DNA from: an uncultured Eubacteriales bacterium
GTDB taxonomy: Bacteria; Bacillota; Clostridia; Peptostreptococcales; Anaerovoracaceae
Reading direction: 5' to 3'
Assembly (NCBI GenBank): GCA_900545135.1
Contig: UQXL01000011.1
Location: 12,321 to 76,320, forward strand
Length of the DNA stretch: 64,000 nucleotides
Below the pieces are notes generated by a model. The model worked only from the letters and a program-made list of their open reading frames with translations, searched no databases and had not been told where the DNA came from. The first letter of the stretch is position 1. Each line of letters starts with the position of its first letter. This document shows positions 52,630-60,697 of the stretch, piece after piece. The position numbers and the translations under genes are program-made.

Positions 52630-52700
52630 ACCGCCGTCGGCCGCCATAAGATGACGTCAGCCCGCCGCTGGCCACCTAAGCCCAGAAGCTGGCCGCCTAA
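52630..52700. repeat. GC-rich imperfect repeats GGCCGCC / GCTGGCC
   Basis: Several copies of a motif like GCTGGCCRCCTAAG (52668-52681 and 52689-52702). The sequence CAGAAGCTGGCCGCC is shared with the heptad-repeat mini-ORF at about 25119-25133, so a dispersed short repeat family is possible. Confidence 0.5.
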
Positions 52701-53758
52701 GATTCGACGGAGCCTGACTCTGCGGACTCTTCCGGGACGTCACCGCTTTCGCCCCCTCTTGTTTCGCCTCCGGACGGTTCTGAGGAATCTGATTCGGCAG
52801 ATTCTTCGAACTTACCGTCCTCGTTTTTTCTGCGCGTCTTGAGGATTATCACCGAGCCTGGCCTGAGCTGCGCCAGTATCACCGAAGCGAATACACAGGC
52901 AGAACCGAGAATTTCCTTGAAAGTAAAAGTTTCCCCCAGCACTATGACTCCGGCGAAGGCTCCGAACACCGATTCCAGACTCATCAGGAGAGCCGCGATG
53001 GTAGGATCGGTATGCTTCTGGGCAGTGACCTGGAACATATAGCAGATACCTGAGCCGAGGACGCTGGCGTAGAGGATTTCCGGGCCGCATGTGAGTATGT
53101 CCGACCAAACCGGTTTTTCCAGTATGAGGGCAAATACAGCACAATATATTGAAGCGATGTAAAATTCTATGCATATAAGGTGCATGCCGTTTATAAATTT
53201 TACATATTTTGAAATCAGAAGCATGTGCAGGGCTCCGAAAGCAGCTCCGGCGATGACCATGATGTCGCCCGGATTTATGCTGAAGCTTTCAGTACCTGTG
53301 GCGCAGAGGTTATAGAGGCCGAAAGTCGCGAGCGCCACGCCAAGCCACATGTTCAGGCTGGCTTTTGACCTGAAAAGTATGAAGGCAAGAAGCGGTACGA
53401 TTACTACGTAAGTCGCAGTAAGAAAAGCCGCTTTGCTGGCGTTGGTGTATTCAAGACCCCACTGGCCGAGGACGGCGCAGCACAACTGCACGAAGCCCAT
53501 CACGGAAGCCAGCTTTACTACTTTTAGAAAAGATTCCTTATTATAATGGGTCCTTTCCTCAAGCGGCTTTCTCTTTTCAAGAAAAAGCACGAACGGCACT
53601 ATGGTGGTGGCTCCGAAAAAATATCTCAGCGCCATGAAAGTAAAAGGCCCTATTACTTCGGCGGCATTTTTTGAAAATACAAAATTGACACCCCAGATAA
53701 CAGCGGCCAGCAATAATAAAAGATTGCATATGATAGTGATTCTTTTTTCTGAGTTCAT
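52697..53758 (-). CDS. EamA/DMT-family transporter
   Basis: A 353-residue drug/metabolite transporter of the RhaT/YdcZ class with ten predicted membrane segments in two EamA halves (first half ~residues 8-140, second ~160-290). The C-terminal ~50 residues are a hydrophilic Ser/Glu/Gly-rich tail, unusual for the family. The substrate is unknown. Because the STOP lies in the GC-rich repeat region at 52697, the tail sequence overlaps those repeats and may be a recently evolved extension. The position beside ald and grdA hints at metabolite export but gives no proof. Confidence 0.8.
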   Translation of the reverse strand: MNSEKRITIICNLLLLLAAVIWGVNFVFSKNAAEVIGPFTFMALRYFFGATTIVPFVLFLEKRKPLEERTHYNKESFLKVVKLASVMGFVQLCCAVLGQWGLEYTNASKAAFLTATYVVIVPLLAFILFRSKASLNMWLGVALATFGLYNLCATGTESFSINPGDIMVIAGAAFGALHMLLISKYVKFINGMHLICIEFYIASIYCAVFALILEKPVWSDILTCGPEILYASVLGSGICYMFQVTAQKHTDPTIAALLMSLESVFGAFAGVIVLGETFTFKEILGSACVFASVILAQLRPGSVIILKTRRKNEDGKFEESAESDSSEPSGGETRGGESGDVPEESAESGSVES

Positions 53759-53849
53759 TTCTACCTCGTCACGTGAAAAATTATGTCACGATAATTATAA
53801 TCTAAAGATAGCGTTAAGAAAAGAAAAATCACAGTAAAAAGACAAAAAA

Positions 53850-53870
53850 TTTTCGCACAAACCGACAAAA
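53850..53870 (+). promoter_or_regulatory. Upstream activator site candidate 1 of grdA
   Basis: TTTTCGCACAAACCGACAAAA resembles the near-perfect palindrome upstream of grdE (41266-41287) and lies about 120 bases upstream of the -24 element. Confidence 0.5.
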
Positions 53871-53935
53871 AATTGGCGAAATTGCAAGCTTAACACGAGG
53901 GGTCCGGAAATGAGTTTTGCAGCAATGATAAAATC

Positions 53936-53949
53936 GTTGGATTTTCAAC
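53936..53949 (+). promoter_or_regulatory. Upstream activator site candidate 2 of grdA
   Basis: GTTG-N6-CAAC, matching TTCGTTG-N6-CAACGAA upstream of grdE, about 41 bases upstream of the -24 element, about one helical turn farther than in grdE. Confidence 0.5.
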
Positions 53950-53988
53950 ATATATTTAACATTGAAAAAAATTATATTAGATATTGAA

Positions 53989-54005
53989 ATGGCATGGAAA
54001 TTGCA
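53989..54005 (+). promoter_or_regulatory. Sigma-54 (-24/-12) promoter of grdA
   Basis: ATGGCATGGAAATTGCA with GG and GC ten bases apart, 66 bases before the grdA ATG, the same distance as in grdE. The remaining gap from 53759 holds the divergent transporter promoter and the two activator-site candidates. Confidence 0.88.
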
Positions 54006-54070
54006 TTAAAATAATATCGTGGGTGTTAATGCACAAGTAATTCTATATTTTATTGAAAGGAGACGGTTCA

Positions 54071-54532
54071 ATGGCAATTCTGAAAGACAAGAAAGCCATC
54101 ATTATCGGTGACAGAGATGGTATACCGGGACAGGCTATTGCAGAGTGTGCTGAATCGGCAGGTGCAGAAGTAGTATTTTCATCTACTGAATGCTTTGTCT
54201 GAACGGCCGCTGGTGCTATGGACCTGGAAAACCAGAGAAGGGTTAAAGAGTTTACTGAGCAGTACGGAGCTGACAACATCGTTGTTCTGCTGGGAGCAGC
54301 AGAAGGCGAAGCTGCAGGTCTTGCCGCTGAGACAGTAACTTTGGGAGACCCTACTTTCGCAGGTCCTTTGGCAGGAGTCCAGTTGGGACTCGCAGTATAT
54401 CACATTTGTGAGCCTGAAGTTAAAGCTGAAATTGATCCAGCTGTATATGATGAGCAGATTAGTATGATGGAAATGGTTCTCGATGTTGATGATATTTGCA
54501 ATGAAATGAACGCTATTAGAGAACAGTTATAA
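54071..54532 (+). CDS. grdA: Selenoprotein A of the glycine/sarcosine/betaine reductase
   Basis: Shared 153-residue selenoprotein that is reduced by TrxA, receives the carboxymethyl group as a selenoether from component B and passes it to component C. An in-frame TGA at 54200-54202 encodes Sec44 in C-F-V-Sec, the invariant CxxU motif; the frame is closed only at 54530-54532. Downstream of the UGA lie stem-forming segments (CTGGAAAACCAG) that fit a SECIS. AAAGGAGACGG precedes the ATG. Terminated or processed by a hairpin before trxB. Expression is under sigma-54 control. Confidence 0.95.
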
Positions 54533-54541
54533 CCATGTTAT

Positions 54542-54571
54542 GGGGAAAGGCCTTTTCTAAGGCCTTTTCCC
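54542..54571 (+). terminator. Hairpin between grdA and trxB
   Basis: GGGGAAAGGCCTT and AAGGCCTTTTCCC arms around TTCT. There is no T tract, so it is likelier to be a stabilising or partial-termination hairpin that raises grdA relative to downstream genes. Confidence 0.6.
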
Positions 54572-54652
54572 AAGATACATAGCTATAGCTTCATGACAAT
54601 CGTAACTTGAAAGGTATAGAAGATAAGTTTGAAAAAAAGGAGACAAGACTCT

Positions 54653-55591
54653 ATGAAAATATATGACATTATAATCATAGGTGCAGGCCCTGCAGGCCTT
54701 GCTGCCGGACTTTACGCCGGAAGAGCCAGAATGGACACTCTCATCATTGAGAGACAGAAAAACGGCGGTCAGATTGTAATTACCAATGAAATCGAAAATT
54801 ATCCAGGATGCTGCGAAGAAGAGACAGGACCTTCTCTCATAGACCGCATGGTTAAGCAGACGGAAAAATTCGGAGTTGAGCATGTGTTTGACACCATCAC
54901 AGACTGCCAGCTTGAAGGCGAGGTCAAGACTTTAAAAGGTCTTCACGGTGAATATCAGGCCAAGTCCGTAATCATCGCGGCAGGAGCTCATCCTGTTCCT
55001 ATCGGATGCCCGGGAGAAAGAGAGCTTTCAGGAAAGGGCGTTTCCTACTGTGCTACATGCGATGCGGCGTTCTTTGAAGACTTCGAGGTATACGTAGTAG
55101 GCGGCGGAGACTCCGCGGTAGAAGAAGCCATGTACCTGACTAGATTTGCACGCAAGGTTACTATAATCCACAGAAGAGACGAGCTGAGAGCTGCTAAGTC
55201 AATTCAGGAAAAGGCTTTCGCCAATGAAAAGATAGATTTCCTCTGGAACTCTGTAGTTGAGGAAATCAAAGGCGACGGTCTGGTAGAGTCCATGGTTATC
55301 AAGAACACTAAGACCGGAGAGACAAAGGAAATCACAGCCGACGAAGAGGACGGAACTTTCGGTATCTTCGTATTCATCGGATTTACACCGAACTCAGACC
55401 TTTTCAAGGGTAAGGTAAATATGGACGAAAAAGGATACATTCTTACGGACGACGACATGAAGACAGACATCCCAGGCGTATTCGCCGCAGGAGATATCCG
55501 CAAGAAGAGCTTGAGACAGGTTGTAACAGCCGCTGCCGACGGAGCTATCGCCGCGGTACAGGCTGGAAAATATATTGAAGAAAACGAATAA
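54653..55591 (+). CDS. trxB: Thioredoxin reductase
   Basis: NADPH-dependent flavoprotein that supplies electrons to TrxA for the reductase. The 312-residue length fits. FAD motif GAGPAGLAAGLYAGRA, the redox-active CATC in SYCATCDAAFF (near residue 137), the NADPH motif VGGGDSAVEEA and the C-terminal FAD motif GVFAAGDI are visible. The ATG at 54653 follows AAGGAGACAAG; a TTG at 54629 is upstream. It lies in the grdA-grdD operon. Confidence 0.96.
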   Translation: MKIYDIIIIGAGPAGLAAGLYAGRARMDTLIIERQKNGGQIVITNEIENYPGCCEEETGPSLIDRMVKQTEKFGVEHVFDTITDCQLEGEVKTLKGLHGEYQAKSVIIAAGAHPVPIGCPGERELSGKGVSYCATCDAAFFEDFEVYVVGGGDSAVEEAMYLTRFARKVTIIHRRDELRAAKSIQEKAFANEKIDFLWNSVVEEIKGDGLVESMVIKNTKTGETKEITADEEDGTFGIFVFIGFTPNSDLFKGKVNMDEKGYILTDDDMKTDIPGVFAAGDIRKKSLRQVVTAAADGAIAAVQAGKYIEENE

Positions 55592-55624
55592 AAATCAATT
55601 ATTAAAAATCAGGAGGATTAGAAA

Positions 55625-55951
55625 ATGTTAGAAGTAGATAAGACAAATTTTGAGGCAGAAGTACTGCAGGCAGACGGTTATGTATTGGTAGATTTCTTCG
55701 GCGACGGATGCGTTCCTTGCCAGGCTCTGATGCCTCATGTACACGACATGGCTGAAGTTTACGGAGACAAGATCAAATTCACAAGCCTTAACACTACAAA
55801 GGCAAGAAGACTGGCCATCGGTCAGAAGATCATGGGACTTCCTGTAATCGCCATCTACAAGGACGGCGAAAAGGTAGAAGAGCTGGTAAAAGACGACGCT
55901 ACCAAGGAAGCTGTTGAAGAAATGGTAAAGAAATACTACGCAATGGTGTAA
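55625..55951 (+). CDS. trxA: Thioredoxin of the glycine reductase system
   Basis: A 108-residue thioredoxin that reduces GrdA. The active site is GCVPC (Cys29 and Cys32), a departure from the standard WCGPC known in glycine-reductase thioredoxins of Stickland fermenters. A cis-proline (MGLPVIAIY) is present. CAGGAGGATT precedes the ATG. It sits between trxB and grdC, consistent with co-transcription. Confidence 0.93.
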   Translation: MLEVDKTNFEAEVLQADGYVLVDFFGDGCVPCQALMPHVHDMAEVYGDKIKFTSLNTTKARRLAIGQKIMGLPVIAIYKDGEKVEELVKDDATKEAVEEMVKKYYAMV

Positions 55952-55972
55952 ACGAGAAGGAGTCACATATAA

Positions 55973-57514
55973 ATGAGCAATTACGCGGTTATCAAAGGCG
56001 CCAGCTACATTCTGGCTGCAGCGCCTGATATGGTTTTACACAACGGAACAACTCAGACTACGGAGATGGTCGTAAATCCTGAGTCAGAATACCTGAAAGA
56101 ACTGCCAAAGCACCTCAGAAGCTTTGACGATGTACTTTCCTACATTCCTAATCAGGTTTACATCGGCAACATGACTAACAAAGAGTTGGCAGAAACTGAA
56201 TTCCCTTGGTATGACAAGAAAGCTGCTAAGGCTGAAAGATACGGCAAATACGGTGAAATCATGCCTCAGGACGAGTTCCTCGGACTGATGCAGATCTGCG
56301 ACGTATTCGACCTTGTTAAGCTGGAACCTGAGTTCGCCAAATCAGTCAAGGAAAAGCTGACTGCTCACGGCATGCTGAAGCCTGAACAGATCGATATCCT
56401 CGACAAGAATACAGACGGTATGGATGAAATCGAAAGACTGGTAAACGAGGAACACGCTGAAGGTCTCTACAATGATTTCAAATTGGTAGGAGCAGTTAAG
56501 AGAGCCCACGACGTAGACGCCAACCTGAGCGCCCACGTAATGCTGGAAAACCTGGTAGCCAAGGCTTCCAGCGTACTTGCCCTGCTTCACCTCGTCAAGG
56601 TTACCGGAATCAATCCGGAAGAAGTAGACTACGTAGTAGACTGCTGCGAAGAAGCATGCGGCGACATGAACCAGAGAGGCGGCGGCAACTTCGCTAAAGC
56701 TGCTGCTGAAGTCGTAGGACTTTCAGGAGCTACAGGATCAGACGTAAGAGGCTTCTGCGCAGGACCTGCTCACGCCATTCTGGACGCTGCTTCCCTCGTA
56801 AAGGCCGGAACTTTCAAAAACGTCATCGTTACTGCCGGCGGCTGCACAGCTAAGCTGGGCATGAACGGAAAAGACCACGTTAAGAAAGGACTGCCTATCC
56901 TCGAAGACTGCATCGGAGGTTTCGCGGTGCTTATCAGTGAAAACGATGGAGTAAACCCTGTAATCAGAACAGATATAGTAGGAAGACACACAGTAGGAAC
57001 AGGCTCTTCACCACAGGCCGTAATCGGTTCCCTCGTAACTGATCCTCTGGATAAGACAGGCATGAAGCTGACTGAGATCGACAAGTTCGCTCCTGAGCTC
57101 CAGAACCCTGATATCACAAAACCTGCAGGAGCAGGAGACGTTCCTGAAGCCAACTACAAGATGATCGCAGCTCTCGGCGTAAAGAGAGGCGACATCGAAA
57201 GAGCAGAAATCGCAAACTTCGTCGCTCAGAGAGGCTTGACAGGCTGGGCTCCTACCCAGGGTCACATTCCTTCCGGAGTTCCTTACATGGGACCTTGCAG
57301 AGACGATATCTTAAACGGAGACGTTAAGCGCGCTATGATCATCGGTAAGGGAAGCTTGTTCCTCGGCAGAATGACAAACCTGTTTGACGGCGTTTCCTTC
57401 GTAGTTGAAGCAAATTCCGGCAAGCAGGAAGAAGCTTCAGCCGTTTCAGAAGACAAGATCAAGAGCCTGATCGGCGAAGCTATGCGCGATTTTGCCAAGT
57501 CTCTGATGGAATAG
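55973..57514 (+). CDS. grdC: Component C subunit beta (GrdC)
   Basis: One of two subunits of the acetyl-transfer component that forms a thioester from the selenium-bound group and releases acetyl phosphate by phosphorolysis. The 513-residue length is typical. Multiple cysteines are conserved, including DCCEEACGDM and the FCAGPAHA motif; the C-terminal half resembles beta-ketoacyl synthase III / FabH-type folds. GAAGGAGTCAC precedes the ATG. grdD follows after 23 bases. Confidence 0.94.
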   Translation: MSNYAVIKGASYILAAAPDMVLHNGTTQTTEMVVNPESEYLKELPKHLRSFDDVLSYIPNQVYIGNMTNKELAETEFPWYDKKAAKAERYGKYGEIMPQDEFLGLMQICDVFDLVKLEPEFAKSVKEKLTAHGMLKPEQIDILDKNTDGMDEIERLVNEEHAEGLYNDFKLVGAVKRAHDVDANLSAHVMLENLVAKASSVLALLHLVKVTGINPEEVDYVVDCCEEACGDMNQRGGGNFAKAAAEVVGLSGATGSDVRGFCAGPAHAILDAASLVKAGTFKNVIVTAGGCTAKLGMNGKDHVKKGLPILEDCIGGFAVLISENDGVNPVIRTDIVGRHTVGTGSSPQAVIGSLVTDPLDKTGMKLTEIDKFAPELQNPDITKPAGAGDVPEANYKMIAALGVKRGDIERAEIANFVAQRGLTGWAPTQGHIPSGVPYMGPCRDDILNGDVKRAMIIGKGSLFLGRMTNLFDGVSFVVEANSGKQEEASAVSEDKIKSLIGEAMRDFAKSLME

Positions 57515-57537
57515 TAAGAAAAGGGAAGGAAAAAGAT

Positions 57538-58653
57538 ATGTCAGAAAAGCAAATCAAGAATATGATTGCAAATACCTTCTTGGACATAGCAGACGCCCTT
57601 GAAACCGGCAGCTTCGGCAAAAAGCCGGTCATCGGAGTGGCTGTTGCAGGAACTGAGCACGGCATGGACAATATTTATGCCGGAGTTAAGCTTGCTGAAA
57701 AGAAAGGTTACAAAGCAGTCGTCATAGAAGGCGAAGACGCGCACAAGCAGATGGAAAAGATGCTTGACGCAGGAGAAATCCAAGGCGCGGTGACAATGCA
57801 TTATCCGTTCCCTATCGGCGTTTCAACGGTAGGCAGAGTCGTTACACCTGGCATGGGCAAAGAACTCTATCTTGCCACTACTACAGGAACTTCTTCCACC
57901 GACCGCGTGGAATCCATGGTCAAGAACGCTGTTTACGGCATCATCGCCGCCAAAGCTTCAGGCGTTGAAAACCCGACTGTAGGCATCGCCAATATCGACG
58001 GTGCAAGGCAGACTGAGATCGCGCTGAAAAAGCTGAAAGACAACGGATACGACATCAACTTTGCAGAATCATCAAGAAGCGACGGCGGAGTGGTCATGAG
58101 AGGAAACGACCTGCTGGAAGCTTCCGCCGACATCATGGTAATGGACGCTTTGACAGGAAACCTGATGACTAAAATCTTTTCCGCCTACACTACAGGCGGC
58201 AGCTACGAGTCTTTAGGCTATGGCTACGGTCCTGGAATCGGAGAAGGTTACGACAAGGTTGTAATGATAATTTCAAGGGCGTCCGGCGCGCCTGTAATTG
58301 CCGGAGCTATACAGTACGCTACTGAGCTTCTCGAAAATAAAGTGCTGGAAGTTGCGGCCCGCGAGTTTGAAGCTGCAAACAAGGCAGGATTTGCAGAAAT
58401 CCTGGCTGAAATAAGAGACAGCAAAAAGGGAGGAGAAGCCCCTAAGGCTGTTACAGCACCTCCAAAGGAAGTAGTTACTTATGAAATCCACGGAATCGAG
58501 GTAATCGACCTTGAGGACGCCGCTGCTTCTCTCTGGGAAAAGGGAATGTACGCTGAAACAGGAATGGGCTGTACGGGACCTGTTATCCTTGTAAGCGATG
58601 CCAACGCTGAAGCTGCAAGAAAGGTTCTCGAGGAAAAAGGTTATATCCAGTAA
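57538..58653 (+). CDS. grdD: Component C subunit alpha (GrdD)
   Basis: Second subunit of component C, 371 residues, related to PlsX-type fold proteins. Works with GrdC to make acetyl phosphate, which acetate kinase can turn into ATP. The N terminus KNMIANTFLDIADALETGSFG and motifs such as GVAVAGTEHGMDN and the C-terminal GMGCTGPVILVS are characteristic. AAGGGAAGGAAAA precedes the ATG. Last gene of the grdA operon; a double terminator follows. Confidence 0.94.
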   Translation: MSEKQIKNMIANTFLDIADALETGSFGKKPVIGVAVAGTEHGMDNIYAGVKLAEKKGYKAVVIEGEDAHKQMEKMLDAGEIQGAVTMHYPFPIGVSTVGRVVTPGMGKELYLATTTGTSSTDRVESMVKNAVYGIIAAKASGVENPTVGIANIDGARQTEIALKKLKDNGYDINFAESSRSDGGVVMRGNDLLEASADIMVMDALTGNLMTKIFSAYTTGGSYESLGYGYGPGIGEGYDKVVMIISRASGAPVIAGAIQYATELLENKVLEVAAREFEAANKAGFAEILAEIRDSKKGGEAPKAVTAPPKEVVTYEIHGIEVIDLEDAAASLWEKGMYAETGMGCTGPVILVSDANAEAARKVLEEKGYIQ

Positions 58654-58696
58654 ATATGGATGATAATACTCTTTGATTATTAATGGGATAGTATGA

Positions 58697-58749
58697 AAAA
58701 GCGCCGCGCATGCTTGGAATCGGCCACGTGCACGGCGTTTTGCTTTTTT
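58697..58749 (+). terminator. Terminator after grdD (first)
   Basis: AAAGCGCCG and CGGCGTTTT arms with a long loop, then TGCTTTTTT. Confidence 0.75.
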
Positions 58750-58759
58750 GTAAATGCAA

Positions 58760-58812
58760 AAAGAAACCCGGGCCTGGCCGTTAAATGCGCCGGAGCCCGG
58801 GTTTCTTTTTTT
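58760..58812. terminator. Terminator after grdD (second), bidirectional
   Basis: AAAGAAACCCGGGC and GCCCGGGTTTCTTTTTTT arms around a ~21-base loop. It also faces the converging DUF3343 gene. Confidence 0.9.
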
Positions 58813-58827
58813 GTGGTTAATTCTATA

Positions 58828-59070
58828 TTATTCTTTATGGTGCAGAAGCTCAAAACCTTCTTCTTTCACAAGGTAGAAGCTTTCGTATTCCATGTCTTGG
58901 AGACTGCGGAAGTCGAAAGAATCGTCCTTTGGGGAAAATTCAACGCATGTCCCGCAGGAAGAACTCAGCTTGCGCGGTACAGGCCTCATCTTTGCGACGC
59001 CGAACGTCTTTGCCTTTTTAACAAAGACGTTTGCGTCAAAGTGTGTATGAAATGTAACTAAGAAGGTCAT
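58828..59070 (-). CDS. DUF3343 protein of the selenium cluster
   Basis: An 80-residue protein of the DUF3343 group, found beside yedE/yedF and proposed as a small selenium/sulfur carrier or putative Se-related protein; function unproven. Conserved Cys in SSSCGTCVEF and a hydrophobic N terminus TFLVTFHTHFDANV are visible. The start at 59070 has GGAG eight bases upstream; an ATG at 59076 is too close. Third gene of the yedE-yedF operon. Confidence 0.82.
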   Translation of the reverse strand: MTFLVTFHTHFDANVFVKKAKTFGVAKMRPVPRKLSSSCGTCVEFSPKDDSFDFRSLQDMEYESFYLVKEEGFELLHHKE

Positions 59071-59136
59071 AAGCATTTCTCCGATTCTGATATTTAACTC
59101 GCGGGCTTTATTGCCCTGACATGTATTTTATATTCT

Positions 59137-59343
59137 TTATTTGGAAATTTCAATGGTGAAGTCGCCTTTTTCTTCGCTTTCCTTTACGGAAACGGTGCAT
59201 CCCTGACTCTGGGCGAATCTCATGACGTTGTTCATGGCTGTGTTGTTGTCTACCAGAACTTCCAGCTTTGATTCTTTTGCCAATGCCTTTTTAGTCATCA
59301 GCACGGGCTGAGGGCACGAACATCCTCTTGCGTCTACCAACAT
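59137..59343 (-). CDS. yedF: Sulfurtransferase-like YedF (TusA family)
   Basis: A 68-residue TusA/SirA-family protein. The active-site cysteine is in the CPxP motif CSCPQPVL at residues 8-15. It is paired with the YedE transporter, a set proposed to deliver selenium for selenophosphate synthesis. AAAGGAGCCTAACA precedes the ATG. It lies two bases after yedE. Confidence 0.9.
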   Translation of the reverse strand: MLVDARGCSCPQPVLMTKKALAKESKLEVLVDNNTAMNNVMRFAQSQGCTVSVKESEEKGDFTIEISK

Positions 59344-59345
59344 TG

Positions 59346-60410
59346 TTAGGCTCCTTTCTTTCTGTTGCCTGCGATATTTACGACCGCGATTATTGCAACG
59401 ATTACGATACCTACGATTACAGCGATCTGTCCGTTTGCAGTAGGGCCTTCGCCTGATGAAGCAAGTCCCATGTTGTGGCAGAAAGCAGCGCCCACGAACA
59501 TACCGATTACGGTGATTACAGAGTCGATGTTTCCCTCGCCTGCCAGGATGAGCTGTCTCAGAGGACATCCTCCGAGGAGCACCGAACCGAAGCCTACGAG
59601 AACCATTCCCATGAAGTTCCACAGTCCGTCGCTGTGAGCTACAGGCTGGCCCTCAAATCCAGGATTGAAGAATCCGAAGATGAGGTTTACCACGATGGTT
59701 ACTACTATGAGAACGATGAATCCGTAGAGCATTGAAAAATCTTTAAACATGATGGAATCTCTGATTCCTGCTACAGTACAGAATCTTGTCCTCTGGGCCA
59801 GAGCGCCTACGAGCAGGCCGGCAGCCAGTGCGATTATTACCGGAGCGTGCATCGAACCAGGGCCTTCCTGGCTGAATACGAGAACCGACGGAACTCCTAC
59901 CAGCAGTACGAGGAAGATGATCTGGATTACAGGGAAAACGTAGCTTTCCGCGTTGGATACCTTATATGAACGGTTGAGGGAAAATCCTTTGTTCAGAGCC
60001 AGTATTCCCAGCAGGATACCTCCTACGAAGCCTACGAGGCCTACGATAGCGTTCAAGTCTCCGCCGCCGATTCTGAGCATCATTCTGAGAGGGCAGCCCA
60101 GGAACATGAGGGCTCCTACCATCACGAAGAAACCGAGAACGAAACGAACAAGAGGGTTGGAGCCGCTTCTTGCGATCAGTTCTTTCTTTGAGAAAGCCAT
60201 TACAGCTGCTCCAAGAACGAGGCCTATTATTTCAGGTCTTATGTATTGTACTATTGGAGCGCTGTGAAGCTTCAGGGCACCGGCAGTATCTCTGATAAAG
60301 CATGCTATGCAGAAGCCCATGTTGGCCGGATTTCCGAACTTCACCAGGAGCACGGCAACGAGTCCGATTATTGCGCCGGTAATGATGATGAATAACTTGT
60401 TGTTTTTCAT
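59346..60410 (-). CDS. yedE: Selenium-metabolism membrane protein YedE
   Basis: A 354-residue polytopic membrane protein of the YedE/YeeE family with about ten segments. Family cysteines are in MGFCIACFIRD, FLGCPLRMM, RTRFCTVAGIRD and LLGGCPLRQL, typical of a selenium or sulfur-species importer. The ATG at 60410 follows AAAGGAATTGGCAAC. First gene of the yedE-yedF-DUF3343 operon. Confidence 0.92.
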   Translation of the reverse strand: MKNNKLFIIITGAIIGLVAVLLVKFGNPANMGFCIACFIRDTAGALKLHSAPIVQYIRPEIIGLVLGAAVMAFSKKELIARSGSNPLVRFVLGFFVMVGALMFLGCPLRMMLRIGGGDLNAIVGLVGFVGGILLGILALNKGFSLNRSYKVSNAESYVFPVIQIIFLVLLVGVPSVLVFSQEGPGSMHAPVIIALAAGLLVGALAQRTRFCTVAGIRDSIMFKDFSMLYGFIVLIVVTIVVNLIFGFFNPGFEGQPVAHSDGLWNFMGMVLVGFGSVLLGGCPLRQLILAGEGNIDSVITVIGMFVGAAFCHNMGLASSGEGPTANGQIAVIVGIVIVAIIAVVNIAGNRKKGA

Positions 60411-60435
60411 GTTGCCAATTCCTTTCATATATATT

Positions 60436-60470
60436 TTGTTAAAATTTCAAGTCCGTAGTTATTTTAACAA
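60436..60470 (-). promoter_or_regulatory. Palindrome in the yedE promoter region
   Basis: Perfect 10-bp arms TTGTTAAAAT (60436-60445) and ATTTTAACAA (60461-60470), 15 bases apart, 26-60 bases upstream of yedE. A regulator site of the selenium cluster is possible, but unproven. Confidence 0.5.
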
Positions 60471-60596
60471 CAGGTGTATAAAAAGTAAAATTGTATTTAT
60501 TTATGACTTACGAGGCTTGAATAGATTAACGCGATTGCCAGGCAGCCAGCGACAAGATATTGGCAATATGTGCCTTTGAAATTTGACAAAATCTAT

Positions 60597-60625
60597 TTTA
60601 CATTGCAGAAATAAGGTAATATAAT
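60597..60625 (+). promoter_or_regulatory. Promoter of the class V aminotransferase gene
   Basis: TTTACA, 17-base spacer, perfect TATAAT, 72 bases upstream of the ATG. Confidence 0.8.
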
Positions 60626-60697
60626 CATCTTGAAATATGATATATAAATGCGAAACAAAAAATAAAACAAAATATGAGTTCCGGAGATGGGAGAATC

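Noticed and set aside
54200..54202. TGA in grdA as a nonsense mutation, with the gene starting at 54218.
   Set aside because: The upstream frame has a strong ribosome site and the invariant CxxU motif; it is Sec44.
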